Below are positions 16,533-25,330 of a stretch of 64,000 bases of DNA, piece after piece; within the stretch, counting starts at the first letter, position 1; each line of letters opens with the position of its first letter. This DNA comes from Lacticaseibacillus suibinensis (GTDB taxonomy: Bacteria; Bacillota; Bacilli; Lactobacillales; Lactobacillaceae), in contig NZ_RHOK01000006.1 of the NCBI RefSeq assembly GCF_003946175.1, positions 1 through 64,000 on the forward strand. Reading direction: 5' to 3'. Made by a program: the position numbers and the translations under genes. The notes beneath the pieces were generated by a model. The model saw only the letters and a program-made list of their open reading frames with translations, made no database searches and was not told the DNA's origin.

Positions 16533-17348
16533 TTAGTCGACCCGGTTGATCAAGGCATCGTTGATGCGGTCCTTGAGCAACTGCGTACGTTTTGGATTGA
16601 GCTCACGGAGCTGCTGACAAATCAGGTCGATAATGGTGAGCTGGCCAAGCACCGGCAGAAAGTCGGAACTGTCGCGACCACTACCAGCAGGCGGGGCCAA
16701 TGTAAAGTCGCTCGCTTGGGTCAGCTTAGTGTTCAGGTAGTTGGTGATGGCGATGATGTCCACGCCGAAGCGCTTGGCGATAGCGACGTTTTGTAGCAAA
16801 TCGCGGGTATTACCGGTGTTAGAGATTGCGACCACCACATCATCCGCTTGCAGCAAGGCAATATCGATGGCTTGCAGATGAATGTCAGGGTCAAAAATCA
16901 CAGCGACCCCCATCCGCGTCAGGCGAGTTTTGAAATAATTCCCGACCATGGCGGAAATACCGGCACCGAAGATGCACACCGCATGCGCCTCATCGATGGC
17001 TTTAGCCACTGCCGCCAAATGTTCCGGCAAAACCGCTTTTTGCAGCCGCTTCAGGTACTCCACATACTGGCTGGTGGGCAGCTCGTCTTTTTCATCCGGG
17101 GTTTCCTGATTGACCGAGATCACGGCTAAATCGCGGGCTAGTTGCAGTTTAAAGTCTTGGAACCCCTTGAAATGCAACTTGCGACAGAACCTGATGACGG
17201 TGGTTTCCGCGACTTGGGCTTTCGCCGCTAAGTCACCAATCGATAGATGTTGCACATCTTCTGAATTGACCAGCACATACTGGGCAATTTTACGTTCGGC
17301 TTTCGTTAGTGATGGATAAAAGCCGTTAATCGTGGTTAAAACATCCAT
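16533..17348 (-). CDS. MurR/RpiR-family transcriptional regulator
   Basis: 271 residues: N-terminal HTH_6 domain (LTKAERKIAQYVL...AETTVIRFCRKLHFKGF) and C-terminal SIS sugar-phosphate isomerase fold (CIFGAGISAMV, ISNTGNTRDLL). Such proteins sense phosphosugars such as MurNAc-6-P or GlcNAc-6-P derivatives. ATG 17348 has AAGGGG 8 bases upstream. It is the last gene of the nanE operon, so it likely controls that operon. Confidence 0.92.
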   Translation of the reverse strand: MDVLTTINGFYPSLTKAERKIAQYVLVNSEDVQHLSIGDLAAKAQVAETTVIRFCRKLHFKGFQDFKLQLARDLAVISVNQETPDEKDELPTSQYVEYLKRLQKAVLPEHLAAVAKAIDEAHAVCIFGAGISAMVGNYFKTRLTRMGVAVIFDPDIHLQAIDIALLQADDVVVAISNTGNTRDLLQNVAIAKRFGVDIIAITNYLNTKLTQASDFTLAPPAGSGRDSSDFLPVLGQLTIIDLICQQLRELNPKRTQLLKDRINDALINRVD

Positions 17349-17402
17349 CCTGTTCACCCCTTCACTCTCTGCTATGAATTATAGCACAGCGGAGGGACTA
17401 GC

Positions 17403-18698
17403 TTAGTCCTTGGTGCGATTAGCGAAGCGAACGAATGGGAAGTAGATTAACGTCCCAATGGCGATCAAGATGATTTGCAAAATAGAAGCGCGCCAGTCAC
17501 CATTCGTGGCCAGATAGCCGGAAATGACTGCAGGCGTGGTCCATGGCGTCATGACAGAGGTGCGGGCAACCAGACCAGCCGCTGTGGCGAAGTATGCAAT
17601 GGTGGTGGTCACCAATGGCGTGATGACCAGCGGAATACCCAGAATTGGGTTGAAGACCACTGGCATCCCAAACATAATTGGTTCCGAAACGTTGAACAGT
17701 GATGGCACCAAACCAACCTTAGCAATGGTCCGGTAGTCTTCACGCTTGGAAGCAAGCAGTACGGCCAAAATCAGGCAAAGGATCATACCACCGCCACCGC
17801 ACCAAGCAAAGGCATCCAAGAATGGCTTGGTCACAATGTTAGGCAAAGCTGCATTGGCCTTCAAAGCATCCATGTTTTGCTGCAGAGACGTCAGCAGCAC
17901 TGGTTCGCCGATGGAGCCCAGAATGAAGGTACCGTGCAAACCAAAAGCCCACAGGAAGTTGCTCAAGAAGACATACATCAAAATCCCGGCCAAACTCTGG
18001 AAGCCGCCAACCAATGGCGCCTGGAAGAATTTAACAATCAAATCTGGCCAATTGGTGTTCAATCCGACTTCAACGGCGAAGTCGACCACACCAAAAATCA
18101 AGGAAACTAGGAAGGCTGGAATCAAGACGTTGAAGGACTTAGCTAATGCTGGTGGCACCGAGTCTGGCATCTTGATGCGCAGCTTGTCGATTTTGTTGAA
18201 TTTGCACAGCAAGGTTACCCCAATCAAGCTGGAAATAATGGCCAAGAACATGCCGGTAGCACTAGTCTCGTTCTGGGAGAAAATCGCCGCAACGGTCACG
18301 TTCTTACCAGTGGCTGTGGTCACTGCCAAGCTAGCTGGCAAAAGCACGAAGAAGCTGATCACGCCGAAGACCCCACCGAAGGAAGGATCATCGCCTTTGT
18401 ACGCGCGAGTCAGGCGTTCGCCAATCGTGTACGCGATCAAAATCGCGAGGATGCCGAGTGTCGCATTGTAAACCTGGCCGCCAATCAAAGTCAGCTTAGC
18501 CGCCCAGGCGAATTTACCAAGGAGCCCATTAGCACCGAGCACCAGGTTATTAATCAGGACCCAAAATGACGCAATGATGGTGGCGGGCATCAACGTGATG
18601 AAACCATCACGAATCGCCATGATATGTTTCTGTTCCGAGAACTTATTCGCGCCGACCAGCAGCGCTTGAACAAAATGATTGCTGTCTTTATTTTCCAT
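17403..18698 (-). CDS. PTS system EIIC component, lactose/cellobiose family
   Basis: 431-residue membrane protein with about ten hydrophobic segments. It forms the sugar channel of a phosphotransferase transporter (KHIMAIRDGFITLMPATIIAS start region; GGGGMILCLILAVLLASKREDYR; NVSEPIMFGMPVVFNP). No EIIA or EIIB gene lies in the operon, so it must share phosphoryl-transfer partners encoded elsewhere. ATG 18698 has GGAGGTG upstream, and this site is formed by the last codons of the DUF4127 gene. Substrate unknown; neighbours suggest an amino sugar or its glycoside. Confidence 0.93.
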   Translation of the reverse strand: MENKDSNHFVQALLVGANKFSEQKHIMAIRDGFITLMPATIIASFWVLINNLVLGANGLLGKFAWAAKLTLIGGQVYNATLGILAILIAYTIGERLTRAYKGDDPSFGGVFGVISFFVLLPASLAVTTATGKNVTVAAIFSQNETSATGMFLAIISSLIGVTLLCKFNKIDKLRIKMPDSVPPALAKSFNVLIPAFLVSLIFGVVDFAVEVGLNTNWPDLIVKFFQAPLVGGFQSLAGILMYVFLSNFLWAFGLHGTFILGSIGEPVLLTSLQQNMDALKANAALPNIVTKPFLDAFAWCGGGGMILCLILAVLLASKREDYRTIAKVGLVPSLFNVSEPIMFGMPVVFNPILGIPLVITPLVTTTIAYFATAAGLVARTSVMTPWTTPAVISGYLATNGDWRASILQIILIAIGTLIYFPFVRFANRTKD

Positions 18699-18703
18699 GT
18701 TTA

Positions 18704-20233
18704 TCACACCTCCAAGGTGGTATAGGCACAATTAATTTCAAACATGCGGTTCCAAGGAAAACTGATTCGCAGCTGGAGCTTGGCCCCAGCCAATGAATGT
18801 TGCAACGTGGTGGCAGCCAGCGCTTCAATCTGCTTAGCTACTTCAGCCCCCACGGCCTCGGCCTGGTCTTTCAGGTCGAAGTAATTGAGTCCGAACCGAG
18901 GCAGCCAGTTGTCGGTGACCTCGCCGCGGACGACGCTTTGATAAAACGCATCATCCAAGAGTGCGGTCAAAATCTCATGCCAGCGTACTGCCGGCGTGGC
19001 CTTACGCTGAATCATCGCGGCGCTGATGGTGCTGCCCAGCGTGTTGCAGTTGGTGTTCCACCCGCGATATGCCGCCAGCTTAGGGAGCAAGCCTTGGGTG
19101 TCCAACATCTCGATAAGCTCGAGGTCGGCACCATTGGCATAGGCACTGTCTGCCACTGCTACGGCTTTGCCGGCATCGAGTAACACACCAATCTGCGAAA
19201 CAAAGGCGCGAAGATTGCGGTAAGTATCATAGGTGACATCGGCATGGGTACGCTGATCACGCGCTTCGATCATCTGCTTGCCTGGCGTGTTCACTGCCAA
19301 GATCAAATCAGCGCTCTCTGGGCTTAAGGCCACTTGCGCCCCAGCCGACAGAATGTGCGACTTCACACTTTCGCACAGCGGCCGATCTTCATACAGAGGG
19401 ATTTGAGTTTTACCAATTTCACTGGCATACAGCGGATAGATGCTGAAACTGCCGCCGGTCAAGCCTTGCACCGCCCGCGCCAGTAAGGTGTACCCTGCTT
19501 CATCGGCACCAGGATAGGTGCCGATGCGCGCTTGCAGCCGCGTTTTCTTGATCAGCGGATAAACGGCGGCCTGGTCATGCGCGGTATAGCCATAAGGGGC
19601 GCTGTCATCTTGCGGAATGGCTAAATAGTCAATCACGCCGGCCTGGACCAAATCGATATTGGCCAAATTGACCTTGAGATTATTCTCGCGGCGCTGCTCG
19701 TAATCGGTGATATCCTCTGCTGGCACGGTGCGGCTTAACTGCCGCTCCTCGGCGCGCTCGGCGTCATCCAGGCCTTCGCGGTTTTCCTTATCAATCAGCC
19801 AGCCGTAGCGAAAAATCTCCGCGCCATAATCTTCATAATAAGCCGGCTCCTCATCCCCACTGCTGTAGCGAGGGGTACGCATGATCAAGTTCGAGCCGTA
19901 CAGTTTTAGCGCTGGATTGGTAGCCTTCAGCCCTTTCAAAAATGCTTTATATTCGGCGATATCAGGTTTTTCCGTTTCAGGATAAATCCGAGAAGGCAAC
20001 AAGCCCCCATAAGCCAGCATTTCAGTGGAATACACCACCGCGTCAGCGTCGGCGCTTTCCGCCTTCAAGAAATCCCGTAAAGCGCTCACATTTGCTGGTA
20101 GCTTTTTGTGGCCCAGCAGAGACGTTGGCGGCGCCACCACCGTGACATTCTCAAGCTGGGTAAATAACCGCAGCGGATAATCGAGATTACATGGCCGCTC
20201 ATCCAGTGGGATATAAACAATTTTGCTCAACAA
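18704..20233 (-). CDS. DUF4127-family protein
   Basis: 509 residues starting (TTG) LSKIVYIPLDERPCNLDYP, the diagnostic opening of DUF4127. Other conserved-looking parts are STEMLAYGGLLPSR, RYSSGDEEPAYYEDYG, and IPQDDSAPYG. No signal peptide or membrane segment is seen. The biochemical function is not known to me. The TTG start follows the HAD stop codon directly (TAATTG) with AAAGG upstream, so it is coupled to the HAD gene. Operon context with nanE, a sugar phosphatase and a PTS channel suggests a hydrolase or epimerase acting on an amino sugar compound; this is inference. Confidence 0.85.
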   Translation of the reverse strand: MLSKIVYIPLDERPCNLDYPLRLFTQLENVTVVAPPTSLLGHKKLPANVSALRDFLKAESADADAVVYSTEMLAYGGLLPSRIYPETEKPDIAEYKAFLKGLKATNPALKLYGSNLIMRTPRYSSGDEEPAYYEDYGAEIFRYGWLIDKENREGLDDAERAEERQLSRTVPAEDITDYEQRRENNLKVNLANIDLVQAGVIDYLAIPQDDSAPYGYTAHDQAAVYPLIKKTRLQARIGTYPGADEAGYTLLARAVQGLTGGSFSIYPLYASEIGKTQIPLYEDRPLCESVKSHILSAGAQVALSPESADLILAVNTPGKQMIEARDQRTHADVTYDTYRNLRAFVSQIGVLLDAGKAVAVADSAYANGADLELIEMLDTQGLLPKLAAYRGWNTNCNTLGSTISAAMIQRKATPAVRWHEILTALLDDAFYQSVVRGEVTDNWLPRFGLNYFDLKDQAEAVGAEVAKQIEALAATTLQHSLAGAKLQLRISFPWNRMFEINCAYTTLEV

Positions 20234-21013
20234 TTAGGCCATCCTTTCAATCAATTCGGCGATACTATCAACATGCGCGCTGGCGGCGGCAATCGTTGGC
20301 GCGTCTGCCAACTTACCCACAGCAAAGCTATTCGGCGTCAAGCCAAACATCGTGGTGTCGTTCTCAGCATCCCCGGCCACATAAACCTGCTTAGGGTCAA
20401 ACTGGCGCTGCTCGATTAGGGCTTGAACGGCTTGCCCTTTGGAGGCTTGCGGCGAAAAAATTTCCAGTGAACTGGGACTGGTTTGTTGCACATTGACTTG
20501 ATCCCCTAACGCCGCCTTCAGTGCTTTGATCAGCGGCTTAAAGGTGGCGGTATCACCAAAAATCAAATAAATGACAGGGTCGAAGCTCGGCTGTTCGATA
20601 AAGCCAACAAGGTCGGGCTTTACTATAGAGGTATCAACGAATTCGGCGACCTGTGAAGGATCGCGAGGTGATGGAAAATAGCGATGGTTGATATCGGAAA
20701 CTTCGACGCGCAGACCTTGGCCAAACACTATGCCGTTAATCGTCGGGACCAGTGCATGGGGAATGGTCGCTTGACTCACTAGGTCGCCAGCTTGATCACG
20801 CACCACGGCGCCATTTTGACTGATGCGATAAGCGCCAGCCACGCCGATTTGACGTTCAACATACTTGATGTCTTCATCGAGGCGACCGGTGCAAACGACG
20901 AATTCGTTGCCGGCTTGCACATAGCTTTTCAACTGAGCCAAGCTGACGTCATCAATCTGATTATGGGCATCCAATAATGTCCCGTCTAAATCACAAATCA
21001 ATAATTTCTTCAA
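20234..21013 (-). CDS. Cof-type HAD-superfamily hydrolase
   Basis: About 259 residues starting (TTG) KKLLICDLDGTLLD, with the nucleophile Asp of the HAD motif I. Motif II lies at VVCTGR, and motifs III/IV at KGQAVQALIEQ and VYVAGDAENDTTMF. It is a C2-capped phosphatase, probably acting on a sugar phosphate. An upstream ATG at 21160 would overlap nanE by more than 100 bp, so I prefer TTG 21013, 17 bp after the nanE stop codon, although its ribosome site (AGGT) is weak. Confidence 0.87.
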   Translation of the reverse strand: MKKLLICDLDGTLLDAHNQIDDVSLAQLKSYVQAGNEFVVCTGRLDEDIKYVERQIGVAGAYRISQNGAVVRDQAGDLVSQATIPHALVPTINGIVFGQGLRVEVSDINHRYFPSPRDPSQVAEFVDTSIVKPDLVGFIEQPSFDPVIYLIFGDTATFKPLIKALKAALGDQVNVQQTSPSSLEIFSPQASKGQAVQALIEQRQFDPKQVYVAGDAENDTTMFGLTPNSFAVGKLADAPTIAAASAHVDSIAELIERMA

Positions 21014-21029
21014 TATGATCAACCTATTT

Positions 21030-21716
21030 CTATTTAGCGTTATATGCAGCGATGGTCTTAGTGTAGCGCGCGGTAATCTGCTGCGGCCGCGTGATGGCAC
21101 CGCCGACAACGGCGGAATATGCGCCCAGTTCAAACGCATGGGTGACATGTTCGGGTTCATACGTGTGACCTTCGAGGATAATCGGTGTGGTCACGGCTTG
21201 GGCTAGCTTGCTCAACAAGTCAAAATCCGGCAAGTCCCGTTGCGGCGTGTACGGCGTGTATCCTGACATGGTCGTCGAAATCAGATCAAAGCCCAGTTTG
21301 CTAGCAGCCACCCCTTCGTCGAAATTCGAGATATCTGCCATCGCCAGCCGACCCGCGGCGTGAATGGCGGCCACGAGGTCTGGCAGTTGCTCATCGTGCG
21401 GCCGCTTGCGATTCGTGGCATCAGTGGCAATTACCTCTGCCTTGGTTCCGTCAATCAGTTCGCACACCTCCTTCATCGTGGCGGTGATATACACTTCCGA
21501 ATCGGAATAGTCGCGTTTGATAATGCCGATAACGGGCAAATCAACTTGCCGCTCAATTTCCTGAATATCCGGCACCGAATTGGCACGAATGCCCTTAGCG
21601 CCACCTTCTTTGGCCGCAATCGCCAGCCGACCCATGATGAAACTGCTGTGTAGCGGTTCATCCGGCAATGCCTGGCAAGAAACAATCAACTGATGATGAA
21701 TCTGATTCAAGTCCAT
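21030..21716 (-). CDS. nanE: N-acetylmannosamine-6-phosphate 2-epimerase
   Basis: 228 residues, TIM-barrel enzyme that converts ManNAc-6-P to GlcNAc-6-P in sialic acid/ManNAc use. Features include LIVSCQALPDEPLHSS, AAKEGGAKGIRANS, PVIGIIKRDY (catalytic Lys) and EGHTYEPEH. ATG 21716 has AAAGGAGGAGG upstream. It is the first gene of a five-gene operon. No nanA or nanK is present, so the pathway would be ManNAc-type or is completed elsewhere. Confidence 0.94.
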   Translation of the reverse strand: MDLNQIHHQLIVSCQALPDEPLHSSFIMGRLAIAAKEGGAKGIRANSVPDIQEIERQVDLPVIGIIKRDYSDSEVYITATMKEVCELIDGTKAEVIATDATNRKRPHDEQLPDLVAAIHAAGRLAMADISNFDEGVAASKLGFDLISTTMSGYTPYTPQRDLPDFDLLSKLAQAVTTPIILEGHTYEPEHVTHAFELGAYSAVVGGAITRPQQITARYTKTIAAYNAK

Positions 21717-21858
21717 TTGACCTCCTCCTTTCACCGCATATGGTACCCTGTTTTGATTTGGAAGTAAATATCCTTTTTATATATATTTATGGAGTTTAAT
21801 TGCATTATTTGATTTTTGTGCCTGGTAATCCTTGATAGCATACGCTTAGGCGTATAAA

Positions 21859-21884
21859 AATAGCGGCCAAATTAGACCGCTATT
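21859..21884 (-). terminator. Terminator upstream of the nanE operon
   Basis: AATAGCGG / CCGCTATT arms, followed by TTTTT on the minus strand. Confidence 0.65.
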
Positions 21885-21900
21885 GTCCGTTTCTTCGGCA

Positions 21901-21922
21901 AAAAGGTGCCCAGCACCTTTTT
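21901..21922. terminator. Compact bidirectional terminator
   Basis: AAAAGGTGC / GCACCTTTT arms with a 3-base loop. It overlaps the stop codon of the short coding remnant at 21921. Confidence 0.7.
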
Positions 21923-22078
21923 AACCAAGCTGTTGCGTTAGCTCTAGTTGTTGCAACGACGCTTGCACGGCCGGGGTTTGCGCCTGGCCTTGCGCAATGA
22001 CCTGTCCTGCCGCGATGTGCGGGTCCAGGCCAGTAGTAAGTTCAATAAAGACATAGTCGGAATAATCCCGTAGAAAAG
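21921..22078 (-). pseudogene. Possible 3' remnant of a lost gene
   Basis: On the minus strand about 50 codons read without stop as DYSDYVFIELTTGLDPH, then a Gln/Ala-rich tail ending ELTQQLG, followed at once by a terminator. Codon use looks coding, but there is no start codon or ribosome site, and the upstream bases are the terminator of the surface protein gene. I do not recognise the family. Confidence 0.3.
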
Positions 22079-22088
22079 ATGGCCCATC

Positions 22089-22126
22089 CCAGCAGCAGTC
22101 GGGGATCGGGCCATCATGTGTTTGAT
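22089..22126 (-). terminator. Terminator of the LPQTG surface protein gene
   Basis: GATGGCCC / GGGCCATC outer stem with an inner ATCCC/GGGAT pairing, followed by TCTTTTC on the minus strand. Confidence 0.6.
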
Positions 22127-22163
22127 TTATTTTATTGGTACGCGTGACACACTTACTTGTGTT

Positions 22164-24725
22164 TTAACTGCGGTGACGCTTGCGCCAATTGATGCCGAGT
22201 AAGCCGAGCAAGCCTATGCCCAAAGCGGCTAGACCGTTTGCAGCGACGCTACCGGTCTGTGGTAGGCTACCATAAGCGTCTTTATTTTTGTTGCCAATGT
22301 TGGTACCACCGTTGCTAGCATTCCCGCCATCATTTGCTAACTTCGTATAGTGAACTGTCACATCCTCAGCATTTACCAATTCGGTAATCGGTTCGCTGGT
22401 ATCAATAGTTTGGGCAGCCACAGTGGTTACCTCTGCCTTGTATCCCGGAACTGATGGGACCGAATAGGCCTCGTAATGATTTTGTGGTAAATAAGCCAGA
22501 TATTCGTCGTAATCACGCGAGATTTCTTCATCTTCTTCATCCGGGCCATACCAATTCCAGTGCCACTGCACCTTTTGAACCACGTCCTTTAGCATACCCG
22601 CAGGCAAACCGGTAAATGTAATGCGACGAGTGGTGATTTTTGGAATTTGTTTGATACCGATTGCTTGATACTCAATCTCGCCGTCTTCGTCCAATGGTGC
22701 TAATGTCAATTTCTCATTCGGATCTACAAGCTCGTAACCATCTGGCAAATTAATTTGACTCAGGTCTGCTGTCGCACCAATCTCTCCGTATAACACCCCT
22801 CCTTCTCCTCGATCTTCACCTAGCGTATGATCGTCGAACCAGATGCCGAGATAGCCAAGTGCTCCATCTTGAAGGCGATAGGTGTCGCCGAACCCGCCGT
22901 TGTATTGTAGGCCAAATTGATGGCCAGTCTTCTCCCCAGTCCAAACTTGACCTGCTGGGGCCCAAAAGCGGTCTAGATAATTTTCGTCATTGATGACTAA
23001 AATCTCCAGTTGATTAACTTCATTAATCAACTCAGGCGCAGAACTGGGATAAAATTTGAGTCCTGTGATATCAAGGCGCTTAAGAGCAGGCATATCAATA
23101 AACGAGTTGCTGGCATAAACCTCTTTTCCGTTCCAATTGGATAGATCAACCTCCCCGACCCCGCTTTGGCTCAGAAAATTACTCATATCGCTCAAATTGT
23201 CCACTTGCCAATTTGAAAGATCTAGTTGAGTCAAGCTACTTGTGCCGGAAAAGACGGAATGCATCGACCTGACTGAACTGACATCCCAAGAATTAATTCG
23301 AATTTCCGTTAGACTTTCACATCCATCAAACAGCCATGCCATTTGCTCTACTTTAGCTGTATTCCAGTTTTCTGCTTCAACGGTTTCTAGACTCGAATTG
23401 TAGGTAAACATACCGCTAATATCTTCGACCTGGCTCACATCAAGTCTGTCAAGATGCTCAATCTCGGTTAAACCATCAAGATAGGCGAACAGGTAGGATG
23501 AATCTCTTGGGGCCTCAATTTGGCCATTAAGAACAATCCGAGTAATTAAACTACCAAATACCCACCATGGCGAGCGCAATTCGGTATCCAACCCTGCGCC
23601 ACCTTCAAGCGACAGAGTGCCATCCTCGTCCACCGTCCAGGCTACTGTCCCCCATGTTCCGCTCCTCGGCGCTGGTGTCAGTGTATATGTATCTGCATAT
23701 CCGCCAGCATAATTGTCGAAAAAGGTGTGGCCCTTTGTGGTGCCTTCCCATTGCATCCCGTCTTTGATTGGCACATTAGCCAGGCGTGTTTGGCTGCCTA
23801 ATACCAGTTTGTCGACACTTGAATCTCGAGCTTCAAATGGTTCCTGCGGATCAGCGAATACCGCATTTCCAAAATTAACTTCAGTCAGATCAGTGCGAGC
23901 GAACATTCGGTCCAAATCGACTTCCGAATTAAACTGCCAAGAAGACAAATCAAATGAATCAACACCAGAAAAGCCAAACATCCAGTACATCGATTTAACA
24001 TTAGAGACGTCGAAATTGCTCACGTCAAGCGAAGACAGCTGGGTTGTGGCATAAAACATGCTCCCCATCGAAACCACATTACTTGTATCCAGCAACTCGA
24101 TATTAATGAAATCTGTCACCTGGTAAAATTCCGAGAATAGACTTGAACTGTCATCTGGCGCATAAACAGTATCGAGGAATATCACCTGCTCAATCTCACG
24201 GCTAAATTCCTCCCACGGAGATTCTCCGTCAGTATCTACCCCTTTGCCACCGTGAAGGATCAGTTCCCCTTCATTGGTCAGCGTCCAGTCAACCGTTCCC
24301 CAAGTACCCTGCGCACTAATCGGCGCCCCGGCCTTCTCGTCCTGGCTGATTTCAGCGGCAACGTCTACTGTTGCGTCATCTGAAGTTGGGGCCGGCTGAT
24401 TGTCAGTTATGCTCGCCTCGTCAGACATTGAGGTTTCTGCGCCTGGCATATTCGCTTCAACCTCTGTTTCTATCTCCTCCTCAAGGTCAGCCGAGGTTTC
24501 GCCTTCGTCATCATCACCAATCACCGGCAGATCTACTGCCGATTCGCTATCAGTCGCCGCACCATCCAGCGAAGGTGTCACCAGCACGGAACTGGTCGCT
24601 TCCCCTGGTGTTTCCCCTTCCGCATGGGCCACCACTGGCGCCATGCCAGTCAAAATAGTGGTGCTCGCCAGCACAGTCAGCGCCAGTGAGGCGCAGAGGC
24701 GGCGGGTTCGTTTCTCTTTTGTCAT
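22164..24725 (-). CDS. LPQTG-anchored surface protein with BspA-like leucine-rich repeats
   Basis: 853 residues. A signal peptide (KRTRRLCASLALTVLASTT...VAHAEG) is followed by an acidic Ser/Glu-rich stalk (about 40-135). Then come two related modules, each opening GTWGTV.WT and running into DUF285/BspA-type repeats (LDVSNFDVSNV, MFY, DVSSVRSMHSVFSG). Next is a mucin-binding-like region (RITFTGLPAGML...QKVQWHWNWYG), and finally the sorting signal LPQTG with a hydrophobic segment and RKRHRS tail. Sortase A would link it to the wall; a role in adhesion is likely. ATG 24725 has GGGAGG upstream. It is monocistronic. Confidence 0.92.
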   Translation of the reverse strand: MTKEKRTRRLCASLALTVLASTTILTGMAPVVAHAEGETPGEATSSVLVTPSLDGAATDSESAVDLPVIGDDDEGETSADLEEEIETEVEANMPGAETSMSDEASITDNQPAPTSDDATVDVAAEISQDEKAGAPISAQGTWGTVDWTLTNEGELILHGGKGVDTDGESPWEEFSREIEQVIFLDTVYAPDDSSSLFSEFYQVTDFINIELLDTSNVVSMGSMFYATTQLSSLDVSNFDVSNVKSMYWMFGFSGVDSFDLSSWQFNSEVDLDRMFARTDLTEVNFGNAVFADPQEPFEARDSSVDKLVLGSQTRLANVPIKDGMQWEGTTKGHTFFDNYAGGYADTYTLTPAPRSGTWGTVAWTVDEDGTLSLEGGAGLDTELRSPWWVFGSLITRIVLNGQIEAPRDSSYLFAYLDGLTEIEHLDRLDVSQVEDISGMFTYNSSLETVEAENWNTAKVEQMAWLFDGCESLTEIRINSWDVSSVRSMHSVFSGTSSLTQLDLSNWQVDNLSDMSNFLSQSGVGEVDLSNWNGKEVYASNSFIDMPALKRLDITGLKFYPSSAPELINEVNQLEILVINDENYLDRFWAPAGQVWTGEKTGHQFGLQYNGGFGDTYRLQDGALGYLGIWFDDHTLGEDRGEGGVLYGEIGATADLSQINLPDGYELVDPNEKLTLAPLDEDGEIEYQAIGIKQIPKITTRRITFTGLPAGMLKDVVQKVQWHWNWYGPDEEDEEISRDYDEYLAYLPQNHYEAYSVPSVPGYKAEVTTVAAQTIDTSEPITELVNAEDVTVHYTKLANDGGNASNGGTNIGNKNKDAYGSLPQTGSVAANGLAALGIGLLGLLGINWRKRHRS

Positions 24726-24830
24726 GGGGTCCTCCCTTATCCAAACCTTATGCATTTAATAATCCCTTACAAATATAATTGTAAACGAATGCAGTCATAG
24801 CTTGTCCAGTCAGACGGGTTTGCGTGCACC

Positions 24831-24856
24831 AAAAAACGCCCTCCAGAGAGGGCGTT
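24831..24856 (-). terminator. Terminator of the helD-thioesterase operon
   Basis: AACGCCCTC / GAGGGCGTT, 4-base loop, T6 on the minus strand. Confidence 0.85.
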
Positions 24857-24858
24857 GG

Positions 24859-25326
24859 TTAGTCGATGGTTATGTCCGGCATCGCCTGCCGGGCCACGCG
24901 ATTGGCAGCAACGCGATCAGCGTAACCGGCTGCGAGCTCAGCGCCCAGCGGCAGGTCAGCTTCCAGACTTGGCAAGGTGCTACCGGGATTGATCACAAAG
25001 GTCATCAAGCTCCAGGCGGCCAGGTACTGTTCGCCGGTGTCGAGGTCTTCTCCGACCAGCTTGGTGAACACTTCCAGCGAGCGCTTGCCGCAACCGGTAA
25101 CGAAGCTGGTGTAGGTCAAAGCGTGGCCGATGAGCACCGGCTTCACATACACCAACCGATCCAAGGAACCGGTGACCATTTTGCTACGGGCGAAGCGATG
25201 CGCTGAGATGCTGGCAGTTTCATCCAGCCAAGCCGCGGTTTGGCCACCGAACAAGCTGGCATGTTCATTCATTTGCCCCTGAAAAATCCGGTGGGTGGTC
25301 ACCGACAGGGTTTCCGACATTAACAT
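24859..25326 (-). CDS. Acyl-CoA thioesterase, hotdog fold
   Basis: 155 residues (or 153 from the second Met) with the YciA/BACH-type pattern MNEHASLFGGQTAAWLDETASISAHRFA, in which Asn/Asp residues serve catalysis, and the CoA-binding strand SLDRLVYVKPVLIGHAL. It hydrolyses acyl-CoA thioesters in the cytoplasm. The start lies 4 bp after the helD stop codon, so the two genes are cotranscribed and probably coupled. No specific ribosome site beyond GAAGTGA is visible. Confidence 0.88.
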   Translation of the reverse strand: MLMSETLSVTTHRIFQGQMNEHASLFGGQTAAWLDETASISAHRFARSKMVTGSLDRLVYVKPVLIGHALTYTSFVTGCGKRSLEVFTKLVGEDLDTGEQYLAAWSLMTFVINPGSTLPSLEADLPLGAELAAGYADRVAANRVARQAMPDITID

Positions 25327-25330
25327 AAAG

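Noticed and set aside
20192-20400. A 67-codon plus-strand frame over the HAD and DUF4127 junction
   Set aside because: It is opposite two recognised genes and has no supporting site.
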